Shown here: positions 1-7,336 of the stretch, piece by piece
Layout: each line of letters starts with the position of its first letter
How positions within the stretch are numbered: the first letter of the stretch is position 1
Source of the DNA: Galactobacter caseinivorans
GTDB lineage: Bacteria > Actinomycetota > Actinomycetes > Actinomycetales > Micrococcaceae
Length of the DNA: 64,000 bases
NCBI RefSeq assembly: GCF_003640665.1
Contig: NZ_QQXL01000006.1
Coordinates: 62,001-126,000, forward strand
Direction: 5' to 3'
Program-made: the position numbers and the translations under genes
Notes under the pieces: model-generated
Databases searched by the model: none
Seen by the model: only the letters and a program-made list of their open reading frames with translations
What the model was told of the DNA's origin: nothing

Positions 1-984
1 GGGCTGGGGAAGTCTAAAGCCATGCAGGCCCTGCGCGGGCTCGGGTTCTCCTCCATGCCTATCCAGTACGCCACGACCGTTGCAGCCATGCGAGAGTTCC
101 TGGCCGCCGGAGGCACGTTCCTGGTGGACGAGGCGCACCGTGTGTTCCGTTACGACCATCCTCAACGCTCAGAAGTAGAGGCCCTGATCAATGCTTCCTT
201 TGACCTCGAAGGCGGCGGCATCTCCAAGATGGTTCAGAAGAAGAGCGGAGAACACGAACTACAGACCTCGCAAGTCTTCGCACCGTGGGCCGTCGCGGGA
301 ATCAATATGCACATGCCCGCAGATGTTGAGTCCCGCATGATCTGGGTCAACATGACAAGAGGCGATGTGGCGCGGTGGGATGACCGCACAACACCTACAC
401 CATTCCATTCCTATGGGATCCGGCTACGGGAGCTGTTGCGGCCGCAACTTGCGCTGGCGTTCGAGCACGACGCGGCCATGCCACCCGAACTCACAGGAAG
501 GCTTGGCGACAAGTGGAGACCGCTCATCATCACCGCCGATCTGATCGGCGGGCGGTGGCCTCAAGTCGCTCGTGAACTCGCCGTGGACGCCATCAACGAC
601 GAACGAGACGAGCAAGACGAGGTTCCTGAACAGGCGTTGCTCTACCGGGATTGCTTGGCGGTGTTCGAACCAGAGGAAGACAGACTCACCGGCGCAGTAC
701 TGATCGAACGCCTACGTCCGCTCCAAGACGGAGGGCTGTGGGGGGATCGTTCAGGGCGGCCACTGAACACCACGCACGACCTCGCCAGACGTCTCAACTC
801 CCGTAGCTTCCACCCGGCCCGGCCCAAGTCCAATGGCTCTAACCGGGCGTATCCAGCGGCTGCCTTTCATGCTGGATTGGAGCACTACAGAGAAGTGCTC
901 CTGACTTCCCTGTCAGAAGTGTCAGAAGTGTCAGAATCCGCGCCAACACTGGGATTGGGGCCTGACACTTTGCCCCGGCCCTGA
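1..984 (+). CDS. DUF3631-type helicase/primase-like ATPase, 5' truncated by window edge
   Basis: The frame is open from base 1, so the true start lies upstream. The first visible residues, GLGKSKAM, are the end of a Walker A P-loop (GxGKS), and VDEAHR (about 38 residues later) looks like a Walker B. Later segments (IWVNMTRGD, a C-terminal winged-helix-like part with LNSRSF) fit DUF3631 proteins of actinobacterial phages and integrative plasmids, which are thought to act in element replication. The tail reads SEVSEVSE because the coding DNA carries tandem copies of the TGACACTT-type repeat that continues downstream. Family assignment is by recognition and the function is inferred. Confidence 0.75.
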   Translation, partial: GLGKSKAMQALRGLGFSSMPIQYATTVAAMREFLAAGGTFLVDEAHRVFRYDHPQRSEVEALINASFDLEGGGISKMVQKKSGEHELQTSQVFAPWAVAGINMHMPADVESRMIWVNMTRGDVARWDDRTTPTPFHSYGIRLRELLRPQLALAFEHDAAMPPELTGRLGDKWRPLIITADLIGGRWPQVARELAVDAINDERDEQDEVPEQALLYRDCLAVFEPEEDRLTGAVLIERLRPLQDGGLWGDRSGRPLNTTHDLARRLNSRSFHPARPKSNGSNRAYPAAAFHAGLEHYREVLLTSLSEVSEVSESAPTLGLGPDTLPRP

Positions 985-1074
985 CACTTACCAAGTGTCA
1001 GGGCACCAGCAAGTGTCAGCCAATATTCCCCGTGATCCCGGGGAAATTGACACTACTGACACTTCTGACACTTA
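915..1074. repeat. TGACACTT / AAGTGTCA iteron-like cluster
   Basis: About ten copies of TGACACT(T) or its complement lie in about 160 bp, starting inside the end of the DUF3631 gene (two AAGTGTCAG copies in tandem) and continuing as inverted pairs (CCTGACACTTACCAAGTGTCAGG) and as TGACACTactTGACACTTctTGACACTT-like direct repeats. Spacing is irregular. The location beside a replication-type ATPase suggests an origin or an operator, but this is inference. Confidence 0.7.
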
Positions 1075-1104
1075 CCTGATGCCCCTGCTCCTTCGACTAC
1101 CTCA

Positions 1105-1138
1105 GACGGCCCTCGTCCCCACGCGGACGAGGGCCGTC
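1105..1138 (+). terminator. Strong hairpin, likely terminator
   Basis: GACGGCCCTCGTCC pairs perfectly with GGACGAGGGCCGTC (14 bp) around a 6-nt loop. No T-run follows, as is common in high-GC actinobacteria. It lies between the DUF3631 gene and the next operon. Confidence 0.65.
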
Positions 1139-1165
1139 CCCTTCCCCTGAAAGGACTCAAAACAC

Positions 1166-1372
1166 ATGGCCAACACAGTTTTCCGCACACCATCCTCCGT
1201 CACCGCCTACCCCAGCGACTGGAGGCAACCAGACGGAACCCGAGTCCCCGGCCTCACCCTCGTCCGCCGTGGCAAATCACTAGCGCACCTGGACGCCGCA
1301 GAAGCCACGGAGCTAGCCGCCTCACTCACCAGGCTCCTAGACCACCTACACGAGCAGGAGGCCCAGCAGTGA
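1166..1372 (+). CDS. Small hypothetical element protein (68 aa)
   Basis: ATG is preceded by AAAGGA at a good distance. The protein has a short basic N-terminus, then an acidic-to-helical segment (HLDAAEATELAASLTRLLDHLHEQ) that could mediate helix packing. It is the first gene of a tightly packed set whose stop overlaps the GTG start of the next gene (GTGA). No family is recognised. The operon context suggests an accessory gene of the integrated element. Confidence 0.6.
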   Translation: MANTVFRTPSSVTAYPSDWRQPDGTRVPGLTLVRRGKSLAHLDAAEATELAASLTRLLDHLHEQEAQQ

Positions 1373-1575
1373 ACACCCTTCCCACCGCCGAAGCCACTTC
1401 CTACCTGGACGTGCCAGGCCAACCCCGACGGGTGCGCATCACCTGCCCACGCTGCAACTACCCCCACACCTACGCCGCCCCCAGATACCGCACCAGCCCC
1501 ACCACCACACAGCTCTGCGGACTCACCGGCGCACTCATCCTCATCACCGGCCTCCAGCCACTACGACAGGACTAA
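1369..1575 (+). CDS. Small hypothetical protein with one CxxC (68 aa)
   Basis: It starts at GTG overlapping the upstream stop by 4 nt, implying translational coupling. Residues ITCPRCNYPHTY contain one CxxC followed by a His, so a half zinc-ribbon is possible. The C-terminal LTGALILITGL is hydrophobic but short. No family recognised. It sits in the operon of small element genes. Confidence 0.55.
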   Translation: MNTLPTAEATSYLDVPGQPRRVRITCPRCNYPHTYAAPRYRTSPTTTQLCGLTGALILITGLQPLRQD

Positions 1576-1578
1576 CCC

Positions 1579-1851
1579 ATGTACCTTCGCCCAACCGACC
1601 CAGACGCCACGAGCTTCGAGATCTCCCACGGCGGCGTAATTCTCGCTCAGATCACACGATCCCAAGCCATGGCCCTCCAAGAACAACTAGAGGTGACTCT
1701 CGCCGCAACCCGCATGCCGCCACCCGCACCAAACCAAACCCCCGGGGACCTCAAACCCCGAGCCAACTGGGGACCAACACCCTCCAAACCCAAAAACACG
1801 ACGCCCATAGCGGGCATCATCGGCCACCTCAACGGCAACCGCACCAACTAA
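1579..1851 (+). CDS. Small hypothetical protein (90 aa)
   Basis: It follows the previous stop by 3 nt. The N-terminal 45 residues look folded (FEISHGGVILAQITRSQAMALQEQLEVTL), resembling the 68-aa protein at 1166 in layout: a short strand section, then a helix. The rest is proline- and asparagine-rich and probably disordered. No family recognised. Confidence 0.55.
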   Translation: MYLRPTDPDATSFEISHGGVILAQITRSQAMALQEQLEVTLAATRMPPPAPNQTPGDLKPRANWGPTPSKPKNTTPIAGIIGHLNGNRTN

Positions 1852-1867
1852 CAGCAAGGACAGCACC

Positions 1868-2698
1868 ATGAACCAGAACACGTTAGAAATCCAGGCCGCC
1901 ATCCAAGGCGTTCGCAGCGCCGCCCGACAGCTCGACCTTCCATTCAACGAGTACCCCGCCCAACCCGACACCATGCCCACCCCGGCCAAAGCTGACATCA
2001 TCGCGGCCACACAAGCGGCCCTCACTGCTGGCAAAGATCCTGGCACAGATAAGAACATCATCGGCCTCATCACACGCCACTACCTCGCCATGCACATCGG
2101 CATCGCCACCGTGCAGACAAACAACTACGAGCAAGACAAACTCGCCCACGAAGTAGCGGAAGCAACCCGCCTCCTCACCGCCGCCCGGCCCATCATCGAA
2201 GAATCACAACAGCACCTCACCGCCGCCAAAGACGGCGGGATCGTGGTGTCAAACATCGAATCAGGATTCACCGGCACCGCGCAGCAAGTCCTACTACACG
2301 CCCAAGCCAGCATCGCCAATGCGAGACTCAAAGCCGCCACTGAATTGATCTGGTGGGCAGCAAGGGCCCAAGGCCACAACCTCCAGTACCTCAGCGGGAA
2401 CATTGCCTGCCTCACCCTCGCGGACCTCACCCTCGCCCAGCACCACGGCTTGGGCCTGGGCCGAAAGGGCGACGCCGACCCGTGGCTCCTCGTCTCCAAC
2501 GGGGTCACACTCAACTTCGCCAGCGATGCCGAAGAAGTGCGCCGCCGCTGGACGGCTATCCATGAGGCGGAGGAGGCCTTGCACGCCCGCATCCTCGCAG
2601 CCATGCCCCACGCCCACAACATGCCAGCAGGTAAATACGGCGAAGCCTTCAATCTCGCAGTCGAAGGAAAACTCACCTACCGAGGGCAACGCGTATGA
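1868..2698 (+). CDS. Hypothetical element protein (276 aa)
   Basis: ATG has AAGGA 7 nt upstream. The protein is largely alpha-helical and soluble, with no signal peptide or clear membrane span. Helical stretches such as YEQDKLAHEVAEATRLLTAARPIIEES suggest coiled coil. Its stop overlaps the ATG of the next gene (ATGA). No family is recognised. Position in the small-gene operon suggests an element structural or regulatory role, but the function is unknown. Confidence 0.65.
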   Translation: MNQNTLEIQAAIQGVRSAARQLDLPFNEYPAQPDTMPTPAKADIIAATQAALTAGKDPGTDKNIIGLITRHYLAMHIGIATVQTNNYEQDKLAHEVAEATRLLTAARPIIEESQQHLTAAKDGGIVVSNIESGFTGTAQQVLLHAQASIANARLKAATELIWWAARAQGHNLQYLSGNIACLTLADLTLAQHHGLGLGRKGDADPWLLVSNGVTLNFASDAEEVRRRWTAIHEAEEALHARILAAMPHAHNMPAGKYGEAFNLAVEGKLTYRGQRV

Positions 2699-2862
2699 TC
2701 CGCGTCGAAGCAGACGGCACCACCTACACCTACGACCTCACGCCCGAAGCCGTAGAACACAGTGGTGGGCACCTGATCCTCAAGAATCCCCAAGGCACCA
2801 CCATCGCCAGATACCGCCACTGGGAACGCTGGACAGACACCACACACCTCGCTGAGCACTAG
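2695..2862 (+). CDS. Small hypothetical protein (55 aa)
   Basis: It begins at the ATG overlapping the preceding stop (ATGA) and encodes MIRVEADGTTYTYDLTPEAV... ending TTHLAEH. The pattern of short strands (IRVEADGTTYTYDL, HLILKNPQGTTIARYRHW) suggests a small beta fold. Coupled start and codon usage like its neighbours support it as real. No family recognised. Confidence 0.55.
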   Translation: MIRVEADGTTYTYDLTPEAVEHSGGHLILKNPQGTTIARYRHWERWTDTTHLAEH

Positions 2863-3032
2863 CCCAGCAGCCCCGCAACGCTCACGGCGTTCACCTGGCT
2901 CACGACCAGGCGGGGCACAACTACACCCCAGACGGCGCATGCTTCCGCGACAACCCGTCGAGATGCAAGAACGCTGCTCCAGTCAACACGCAGGCCAGAA
3001 CAGCGAACAACAGACGTTCAAGACGTGCACGC
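2863..3032. other. Short gap, no gene seen
   Basis: No convincing reading frame or strong hairpin is visible between the small-gene operon and the convergent zinc-ribbon gene. Confidence 0.4.
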
Positions 3033-3191
3033 TTACTTGTAAGGGTCCTTAGTTACATGACCACAGGCCGGGTTCGTGCACCGGTACTCGCTTGGCGCAT
3101 CCGCTCGAGACCTCCGCCCAGGATCAGGAACGTCCCAGACTCTCCGCAGCGTTTCACGGCCACACTGCTGGCATTCAGCCTGCTGTTCCAT
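3033..3191 (-). CDS. Small zinc-ribbon protein (52 aa)
   Basis: The chosen ATG (complement of 3189-3191) has GGGAGG 8 nt upstream. The frame is open further upstream, but that extension is proline/arginine-rich and unlike protein. The product begins MEQQAECQQCGRETL and later has RCTNPACGHVTKD: CxxC plus CxxxxC, a four-cysteine zinc ribbon seen in many phage and plasmid proteins. Convergent with the operon on the plus strand. It probably binds nucleic acid (inference). Confidence 0.6.
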   Translation of the reverse strand: MEQQAECQQCGRETLRRVWDVPDPGRRSRADAPSEYRCTNPACGHVTKDPYK

Positions 3192-3490
3192 ATCAACATC
3201 CTCCCGGTCAGCAATAGTCAAAACACCATACTCCGACGACTTCGAGACCCCCACCCCCCACCCGGTCCCCCTCCCCCCGCTGCTTCGTACCCCAGGCATA
3301 GATATATATTCACCGCCTTTTTTCCACACGGTGGGCGGCCTTGTGTGCCTTGCTGGGGGCTGCGTGGCGGCTGGGGCGTGGCGCGGGCGGTCTGGGGCGT
3401 TTGCGGCGTTTCTGGGCGAACCTGGCGGTTCGACTTTCCTGGGGGCCGGGCGTGACAGTCGTGGATCCCTGTATTGGCGGGGATTATCCG
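3192..3490. other. Non-coding stretch with C-tract and AT-rich pocket
   Basis: It holds a C-rich tract near 3250-3285 and an AT-rich pocket (TAGATATATATTC near 3299-3311), unusual for this GC-rich region. Long frames exist but are biased shadows. The pocket could be an unwinding or promoter site; nothing firmer can be said. Confidence 0.4.
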
Positions 3491-3525
3491 TTACATCGGG
3501 CGGCTTACTGGGGTAGAATTGGGGC
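3491..3525 (+). promoter_or_regulatory. Promoter of primase-like gene, leaderless type
   Basis: TTACAT (3491-3496), a 17-bp spacer and TAGAAT (3514-3519) form a good sigma70-type promoter. The -10 box ends 6 nt before ATG at 3526, so the transcript would start at or next to the start codon. Confidence 0.6.
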
Positions 3526-4035
3526 ATGGAACGGACGTGTGAGCGGTGCGGTGGGGGTCTTCGACTCCTGCGCACCGGTGCTCGGTTCTGTTCCACGCGG
3601 TGCCGGGTCGCTGCTCACCGCAGCAAGCCCGCGTTCCCCGCGGCGATGACCGCCCAGGATCGTTGGGTGCGCGCTGACGGGAAGCGGCCGATCACCGAGG
3701 CAGGCTGCGCAGCGTCGTCCATAAACGAGCGCACGTGGTCCACTTACGCCGCCGTGTCAGCGTCGAAGGCTGGCGACGGCATGGGCGTCATGCTCGGCGG
3801 CGGGCTCGGATGCTACGACCTGGACGGGTGCCTGGTTGACGGGCAGCTCACGGACGAGGCGCGGCGGATCATCGCCGCGATCACCGCCCCGATCCTCTAC
3901 ACCGAGATCAGCGTCTCCGGGCGCGGCCTCCACATCTTCACCGCCGAACCAGAAGGCCCTGGCGCCGAACTTGAGTGGGGCGGCCACTACACGCGATCAC
4001 GGTTCATCAGGACCACAGGCAACACCTGGAGGTGA
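3526..4035 (+). CDS. Phage-type primase/polymerase N-terminal domain protein with zinc finger (169 aa)
   Basis: The N-terminus has CERCGGG...RFCSTRCRVAAHR, a CxxC/CxxxC zinc finger. It is followed by the core of the bifunctional primase-polymerase family seen in actinophages: KRPI, GDGMGVMLGGGLGCYDLDGC (acidic metal-binding DLD), and SGRGLHIF with FIRTTGN at the end. Actinophage homologues of about this length stand alone, so it may be complete, although the protein stops right after the TTG motif. Likely to lay primers for element replication (inference). It follows a promoter with no leader. Confidence 0.7.
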   Translation: MERTCERCGGGLRLLRTGARFCSTRCRVAAHRSKPAFPAAMTAQDRWVRADGKRPITEAGCAASSINERTWSTYAAVSASKAGDGMGVMLGGGLGCYDLDGCLVDGQLTDEARRIIAAITAPILYTEISVSGRGLHIFTAEPEGPGAELEWGGHYTRSRFIRTTGNTWR

Positions 4036-4087
4036 CGGCATGGGAGGTGAGCGCGCATTGCAGCTAGTACCCCCCGACGCAGAACCA

Positions 4088-4442
4088 CTAGCCTTGTTTC
4101 AGCCACTTCGCAGCTTCGTCTTGCGAGCGAAACTGACGGCGCTTCGCATCTGCTGGCGCGGCGACCATGGCCAGCATCAAAGTCGCATGTTCGTTTAGCG
4201 CCTGACGAGCATCAGCGAGCTCTTCCCAGGACTCATCGGTGGCCTCGGCAAGGCTGTTGCCCAAGCCGCTCACTGCCTCAGAGACTCGATTCATTGCTTG
4301 CCCGGACTCGAATGCAAAGGCGCTGATACGTCCGTCACCACAAGCAATAACGGCGGGCATGGCTAAGGTTGCCGTCCGGATCTCCTGCCAAAAACGTCGT
4401 CGTGCATCCCCCATCTCTGCATCAACGTACATGACCAGCTGG
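4088..4442 (-). pseudogene. 3' part of locus interrupted by the IS3 element
   Basis: The region encodes about 118 residues from QLVMYVDAEMGDARRRFWQE to DEAAKWLKQG, mostly helical with an acidic/alanine-rich middle and a C-terminal REDEAAKW-like tail. The present frame continues 5' into the IS inverted repeat, which supplies no natural start. An internal ATG at MYVDAEM could serve. The other half of the locus is 5734-6024, but the halves are offset by one base when the IS and one target copy are removed. So this is either a second overlapping gene or a gene that was already frameshifted. Confidence 0.55.
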
Positions 4443-4445
4443 GAC
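4443..4445. repeat. IS target-site duplication, left copy (GAC)
   Basis: GAC directly flanks the left inverted repeat and recurs at 5731-5733 outside the right one. A 3-bp duplication is usual for IS3-family elements. Confidence 0.85.
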
Positions 4446-4473
4446 TGCTGCACGGATAGGTGACAGTTGTTAG

Positions 4474-5361
4474 TCACGCCGCCAGTGCGACGGTCGTGTT
4501 CATGATTGTCTCGAATTCGATGGGCGTCAAACGGCCCAGAGCTGCTTGTCTGCGCCGGCGGTGGTAGGTCCGTTCGATCCAGGTCACGATCGCGATGCGC
4601 AGCTGCTCACGGGTGGCCCAGGACCGTCGGTCGAGGACGTTCTTTTGCAGCAGGGCGAAGAAGCTCTCCATCGCGGCGTTGTCTGCGCAGGATGCGACTC
4701 TGCCCATTGATCCGACCAGGCGGTGGCGGGCCAGAGCGCGTAGGAACTTTCGGCTTCGAAATTGCGATCCGCGGTCGGAGTGGACCACGCACCCGGCGAC
4801 ATCGCCCCGCATCTGAACGGCGTTCTCGAGCGCGCGGACGGCCAGGCATGACTTCATTCTGGAGTCGATCGAGTATCCGACGATCTTGTTCGCGAACACG
4901 TCCTTGATCGCGCAGAGGTAGAGTTTGCCCTCACTTGTCTTGTGCTCGGTGATGTCGGTGAGCCAGAGTTGATTCGGGCGATCGGCGGTGAACTCGTGCC
5001 GGACCCGCCCCTTCTCGTCGGTGACGGTGCAAAGGTCATCGTGAACGGCGGGACCGGGCTTTTTGCCGTTGCGGCCCCGCTTCTTCCCGAACACGGACCA
5101 CCAGCCGTTCGCGGTCGTAATCCGCCACGCGGTCCGATCCGCCATCGCCTCACCGGCATCACGGGCCTCGTCCGCAAGGAGACGGTGTCCGAACTCGGGG
5201 TCGTCTTTGTGAGCGTCAAATAGCGCGTTCGCTCGATATGCCTCCACGACCTCGCTGGGCGTGATGGGGCCAGCCAGCCACCGGTAGTAGGGCTGGCGAG
5301 CGAGCTTCAATACCCGACACGTCACCGTCACGGGGATCCCCGCAGCGGCGAGCTCAGTCAC
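4474..5361 (-). CDS. IS3-family transposase OrfB (DDE integrase core)
   Basis: The 295-aa protein has an N-terminal HTH_21-like region (YRANALFDAHKDDPEFGHRLL) and an rve integrase core with the DDE triad: D in WLTDITEH, D in VVHSDRGSQF, and E in NAAMESFFALLQ. The tail YHRRRRQAALGRLTPIEFE is typical. It starts at GTG overlapping the orfA stop (GTGA), so expression may be coupled. An OrfAB fusion by frameshifting, common in the family, is not ruled out. The C-terminus reaches to within 30 nt of the IS end. Confidence 0.93.
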   Translation of the reverse strand: MTELAAAGIPVTVTCRVLKLARQPYYRWLAGPITPSEVVEAYRANALFDAHKDDPEFGHRLLADEARDAGEAMADRTAWRITTANGWWSVFGKKRGRNGKKPGPAVHDDLCTVTDEKGRVRHEFTADRPNQLWLTDITEHKTSEGKLYLCAIKDVFANKIVGYSIDSRMKSCLAVRALENAVQMRGDVAGCVVHSDRGSQFRSRKFLRALARHRLVGSMGRVASCADNAAMESFFALLQKNVLDRRSWATREQLRIAIVTWIERTYHRRRRQAALGRLTPIEFETIMNTTVALAA

Positions 5362-5666
5362 GAGCGGGTAGAACCTTTTCCCGGCAGGTTCGCCTGCGAC
5401 AGATACGCCGCAGCCTTCCGCAGGACCTCGTTCTCTTGTTCCAGCAGTCGGATCCTCTGACGGGCTTCCCGCAACTCCACTGCCTCACTACGCGTCACGC
5501 CGGGCTTGGCCCCGTCGTCGAGCGCCGCACGCTGCAACCACTTATGCAACGTCACCGCATGGACACCGAAATCTTTCGCTACCTGCTCGATCGTCACACC
5601 AGGCTCGCGGCCTCGTGCGACGCGCACGACGTCATCACGGAACTCTCGCGGGTAGGGCTTAGGCAT
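5358..5666 (-). CDS. IS3-family transposase OrfA (HTH_Tnp_1)
   Basis: The 102-aa protein begins MPKPYPREFRDDVVRVA and has the helix-turn-helix EQVAKDFGVHAVTLHKWLQ. A leucine-zipper-like segment follows, RIRLLEQENEVLRKAAAYLSQ, which in IS3 OrfA proteins drives oligomerisation. ATG is preceded by GGAAGGA. It ends inside the first codons of OrfB. Confidence 0.92.
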   Translation of the reverse strand: MPKPYPREFRDDVVRVARGREPGVTIEQVAKDFGVHAVTLHKWLQRAALDDGAKPGVTRSEAVELREARQRIRLLEQENEVLRKAAAYLSQANLPGKGSTRS

Positions 5667-5730
5667 GATGCCATCCTTCCAGGCCAGCCCTCCGGGCTAG
5701 CCAGATCAGATGTCACCTATCCGTGCAGCA

Positions 5731-5733
5731 GAC
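5731..5733. repeat. IS target-site duplication, right copy (GAC)
   Basis: Matches the GAC at 4443-4445 on the other side of the IS. Confidence 0.85.
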
Positions 5734-6024
5734 CCGCTGGGCCTCTTGCGGGGAAACGTAATCAGTCCCGCCTGCCTCGACCGTCCGCCTTGCTGTATCC
5801 CGTCCCTGGCGGCTTAAAGTACCCAGTCCTCTGGCCGTGACAGAAAGGGACCGTAACGCACGCACCAGCTCAGCCACAGCGCCACGATCTGAGTCAACGC
5901 CTCGGGCCTCCACTTCCCTCTTGGACTGCTGGCGTGACATAAGTAGCGCTGTCAGAGTGCCAACCACGGTGCCGAGAACCGCAACGACGCCAGTGACCAG
6001 GCCAGTGAGTGTCGCATCAGACAT
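5734..6024 (-). pseudogene. 5' part of small membrane-protein gene cut by the IS3 element
   Basis: It starts at ATG (6024) as MSDATLTGLVTGVVAVLGTVVGTLTALLMSR: one N-terminal membrane segment (residues 6-29), then a basic and helical cytoplasmic part ending SPQEAQRV at the IS border. The current frame terminates inside the IS repeat at 5713. A leaderless-type -10 (TACGAT, complement of 6032-6037) ends 7 nt before the ATG. Without the IS the frame would read on only about six codons to a stop, so it may originally have been a separate 105-aa protein overlapping the gene at 4088. Confidence 0.55.
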
Positions 6025-6111
6025 GCGGAAGATCGTATCCGAAAAAAGAGATCTGCAGTTGGGGTCGGAGCCGATGCGGTTGGCCCGTGATGAGTGTCTG
6101 CACCATGTGCT

Positions 6112-6177
6112 GATCTGTTACTAACAGTCACCTGTAACGGATGCTAGTATCTGTTACATGACAATTATCTGTAACGT
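6112..6177. promoter_or_regulatory. TGTTAC/GTAAC operator-like cluster and promoter of zinc-finger gene
   Basis: Around the start of the gene at 6158 lie CTGTTACTAACAG (near-palindrome), CTGTAAC, CTGTTAC and CTGTAAC in about 65 bp. TAGTAT (6145-6150) lies 7 nt before ATG, a leaderless-type -10. The two last repeats flank the start codon, so a protein bound there would block transcription or initiation. Confidence 0.6.
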
Positions 6178-6487
6178 TTGCGGCAAGGATTTTGAAGCCA
6201 CGCGCTCTGATGCGCGTTTCTGCTCTCCACGCTGCCGGACCGAGTCTCACCGCCGTCAGAAGGACCCCAGCCGTGGAGCCCCGGCGCATCGGAGGGCCCT
6301 GTCAGACGACTTTCGGAAACGCGCCATGAATGCCTACATGGCCACCGAGAAGCTTGAGCGTTTACTCGATGATGACCGCCTTCCCCGCGCCCGTGAGACG
6401 CTGGCGCAGTCTTTTGGGCCGGAGGTTCGCCGGGCACTGGCATCCATGCAGCGTGTGGCAGACGCTCTAGGTGTTACACCCCAGTAG
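6158..6487 (+). CDS. Small zinc-finger DNA-binding-type protein (109 aa)
   Basis: The N-terminus ICNVCGKDFEATRSDARFCSPRCRTESHRR has CxxC...CxxxC, a zinc finger like that in the primase-like protein at 3526. Helices follow, with no other domain (LSDDFRKRAMNAYMATEKLERLL). Mobile elements of actinobacteria often carry such FCSPRCR proteins. The flanking GTAAC motifs on both sides suggest the protein may regulate itself; this is inference. Confidence 0.65.
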   Translation: MTIICNVCGKDFEATRSDARFCSPRCRTESHRRQKDPSRGAPAHRRALSDDFRKRAMNAYMATEKLERLLDDDRLPRARETLAQSFGPEVRRALASMQRVADALGVTPQ

Positions 6488-6497
6488 CGTGTAACAC
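6471..6497 (+). terminator. GTGTTACAC hairpin at gene end
   Basis: GTGTTACAC and GTGTAACAC form a perfect 9-bp inverted repeat around the stop codon of the zinc-finger gene. It carries the same GTTAC/GTAAC core as the upstream cluster, so it may be an operator rather than, or as well as, a terminator. Confidence 0.5.
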
Positions 6498-6504
6498 GTA
6501 ATGC

Positions 6505-6745
6505 CGAAGGGGTGTCACTACTACCGACACCCTTTCGCGTTCCACGGTTCCTCTGTTGGCCCGTTGCTCGTGGCAACCGTGGCCACGGTGGCCACGGTTG
6601 AACCCGGTGATCCACACGGTGTTCAGCAACATGGTCACCCTGACCACGTTGCCCACAACGCAAGGGTGTCCATCGGGCGGACACCCTTTGACGTTCCCCG
6701 GCGGCCCTCTGTTCTTGGCGACCGTGGCCTTCAAGGCGACGGTCG
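6505..6745. repeat. Duplicated GGTGTC hairpin module
   Basis: Two degenerate direct copies of a module about 75 bp long: GGGTGTC-spacer-GACACCCTTT, then CGTTCC, CCTCTGTT and TGGC(A/G)ACCGTGGCC. The first is near 6509-6585, the second near 6664-6735. Between them lies GTGGCCACGGTGGCCACGG. No gene is credible here. Confidence 0.55.
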
Positions 6746-6872
6746 ACCGGCGGCGGAGCGTGGCCCCAATCTGGACACATTTTGGACACACTTACAGTCA
6801 TTAGCCCTGACTTGTAGTGATGCGAAATCCTCTTGATCCCGGGGGATTCGCCACTTCACAGGCCGGGATATA

Positions 6873-6894
6873 GGTTTCAAATCCCACCGTCACC
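6873..6894 (+). other. tRNA 3'-end-like sequence, candidate attachment site copy 1
   Basis: GGTTTCAAATCCCACCGTC resembles the T-loop arm and acceptor end of a tRNA (tRNA-Ser-like), but no matching 5' acceptor strand lies upstream, so it is not a tRNA gene. It matches 8209-8230 at 20 of 22 positions, and both copies are preceded by GCCACTTCAC and followed by a terminator. This fits an att scar left by an integrating element. Confidence 0.55.
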
Positions 6895-6901
6895 GCGTTT
6901 G

Positions 6902-6947
6902 CGAAGGGCCCCGGCTCCTTGAGAAATCAAGGAGCCGGGGCCCTTCG
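6902..6947 (+). terminator. 20-bp-stem terminator
   Basis: CGAAGGGCCCCGGCTCCTTG pairs perfectly with its complement around AGAAAT, followed by GCTTTGT. It lies right after the tRNA-end fragment, as a terminator of a tRNA gene would. Confidence 0.85.
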
Positions 6948-6954
6948 GCTTTGT

Positions 6955-7312
6955 CGGGGATGCCTCGCCGTACCGCAGTAGCAACCCTTTCGCATACACG
7001 TCCTTGATCGCGCACGCGTACAGCTTGCCGATGTCTGTCCAATGCTCCGTGATGTCCGTCAGCCACACCTTGTTCAGTGCGTCGGAGCGGAACTGGCGCT
7101 TGACGAAACCGCCGACTACCGGCGGCCTTGGCCGGCCCTTCTTGCCCGTGGAGCGAGGGCGTCCATCCGCGCTGCCCAGTGCTGTTCGGCAGCCTTAAAC
7201 AGGGCGCGTAGCCAGCGGTTGCGCCGACGCAGCCCTCGACCCTCGGAGGCTTCCTCCTTCGTCGTGCCAGGCTTCCTGCCTGCCTCGCCATCGGCTTGTT
7301 TGAGTCAATCAC
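6955..7312 (-). pseudogene. Decayed IS3-family transposase fragment
   Basis: One minus-strand frame reads GKKGRPRPPVVGGFVKRQF then SDALNKVWLTDITEHWTDIGKLYACAIKDVYAKG, the first part of an IS3-type integrase core including the first catalytic D. It is then lost at about 6980, before the second D. Upstream the frame is broken by stops. It resembles but is not a copy of OrfB at 4474 and abuts the terminator, so it is a relic. Confidence 0.75.
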
Positions 7313-7336
7313 TCAAGGAGGCCTCACTGATGAGGG

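Larger units (their letters stand above)
4446..5730 (-). mobile_element. Complete IS3-family insertion sequence (1285 bp)
   Basis: The ends are a perfect 20-bp inverted repeat, TGCTGCACGGATAGGTGACA at 4446-4465 and its complement at 5711-5730, flanked by GAC duplications. It carries orfA and orfB on the minus strand, overlapping by 4 nt. Both frames are intact, with an unbroken DDE motif, so the element may be active or recently inserted. Confidence 0.9.

Noticed and set aside
6873-6894. Complete tRNA gene
   Set aside because: No anticodon arm or matching 5' acceptor strand precedes the T-arm-like bases within 100 nt.
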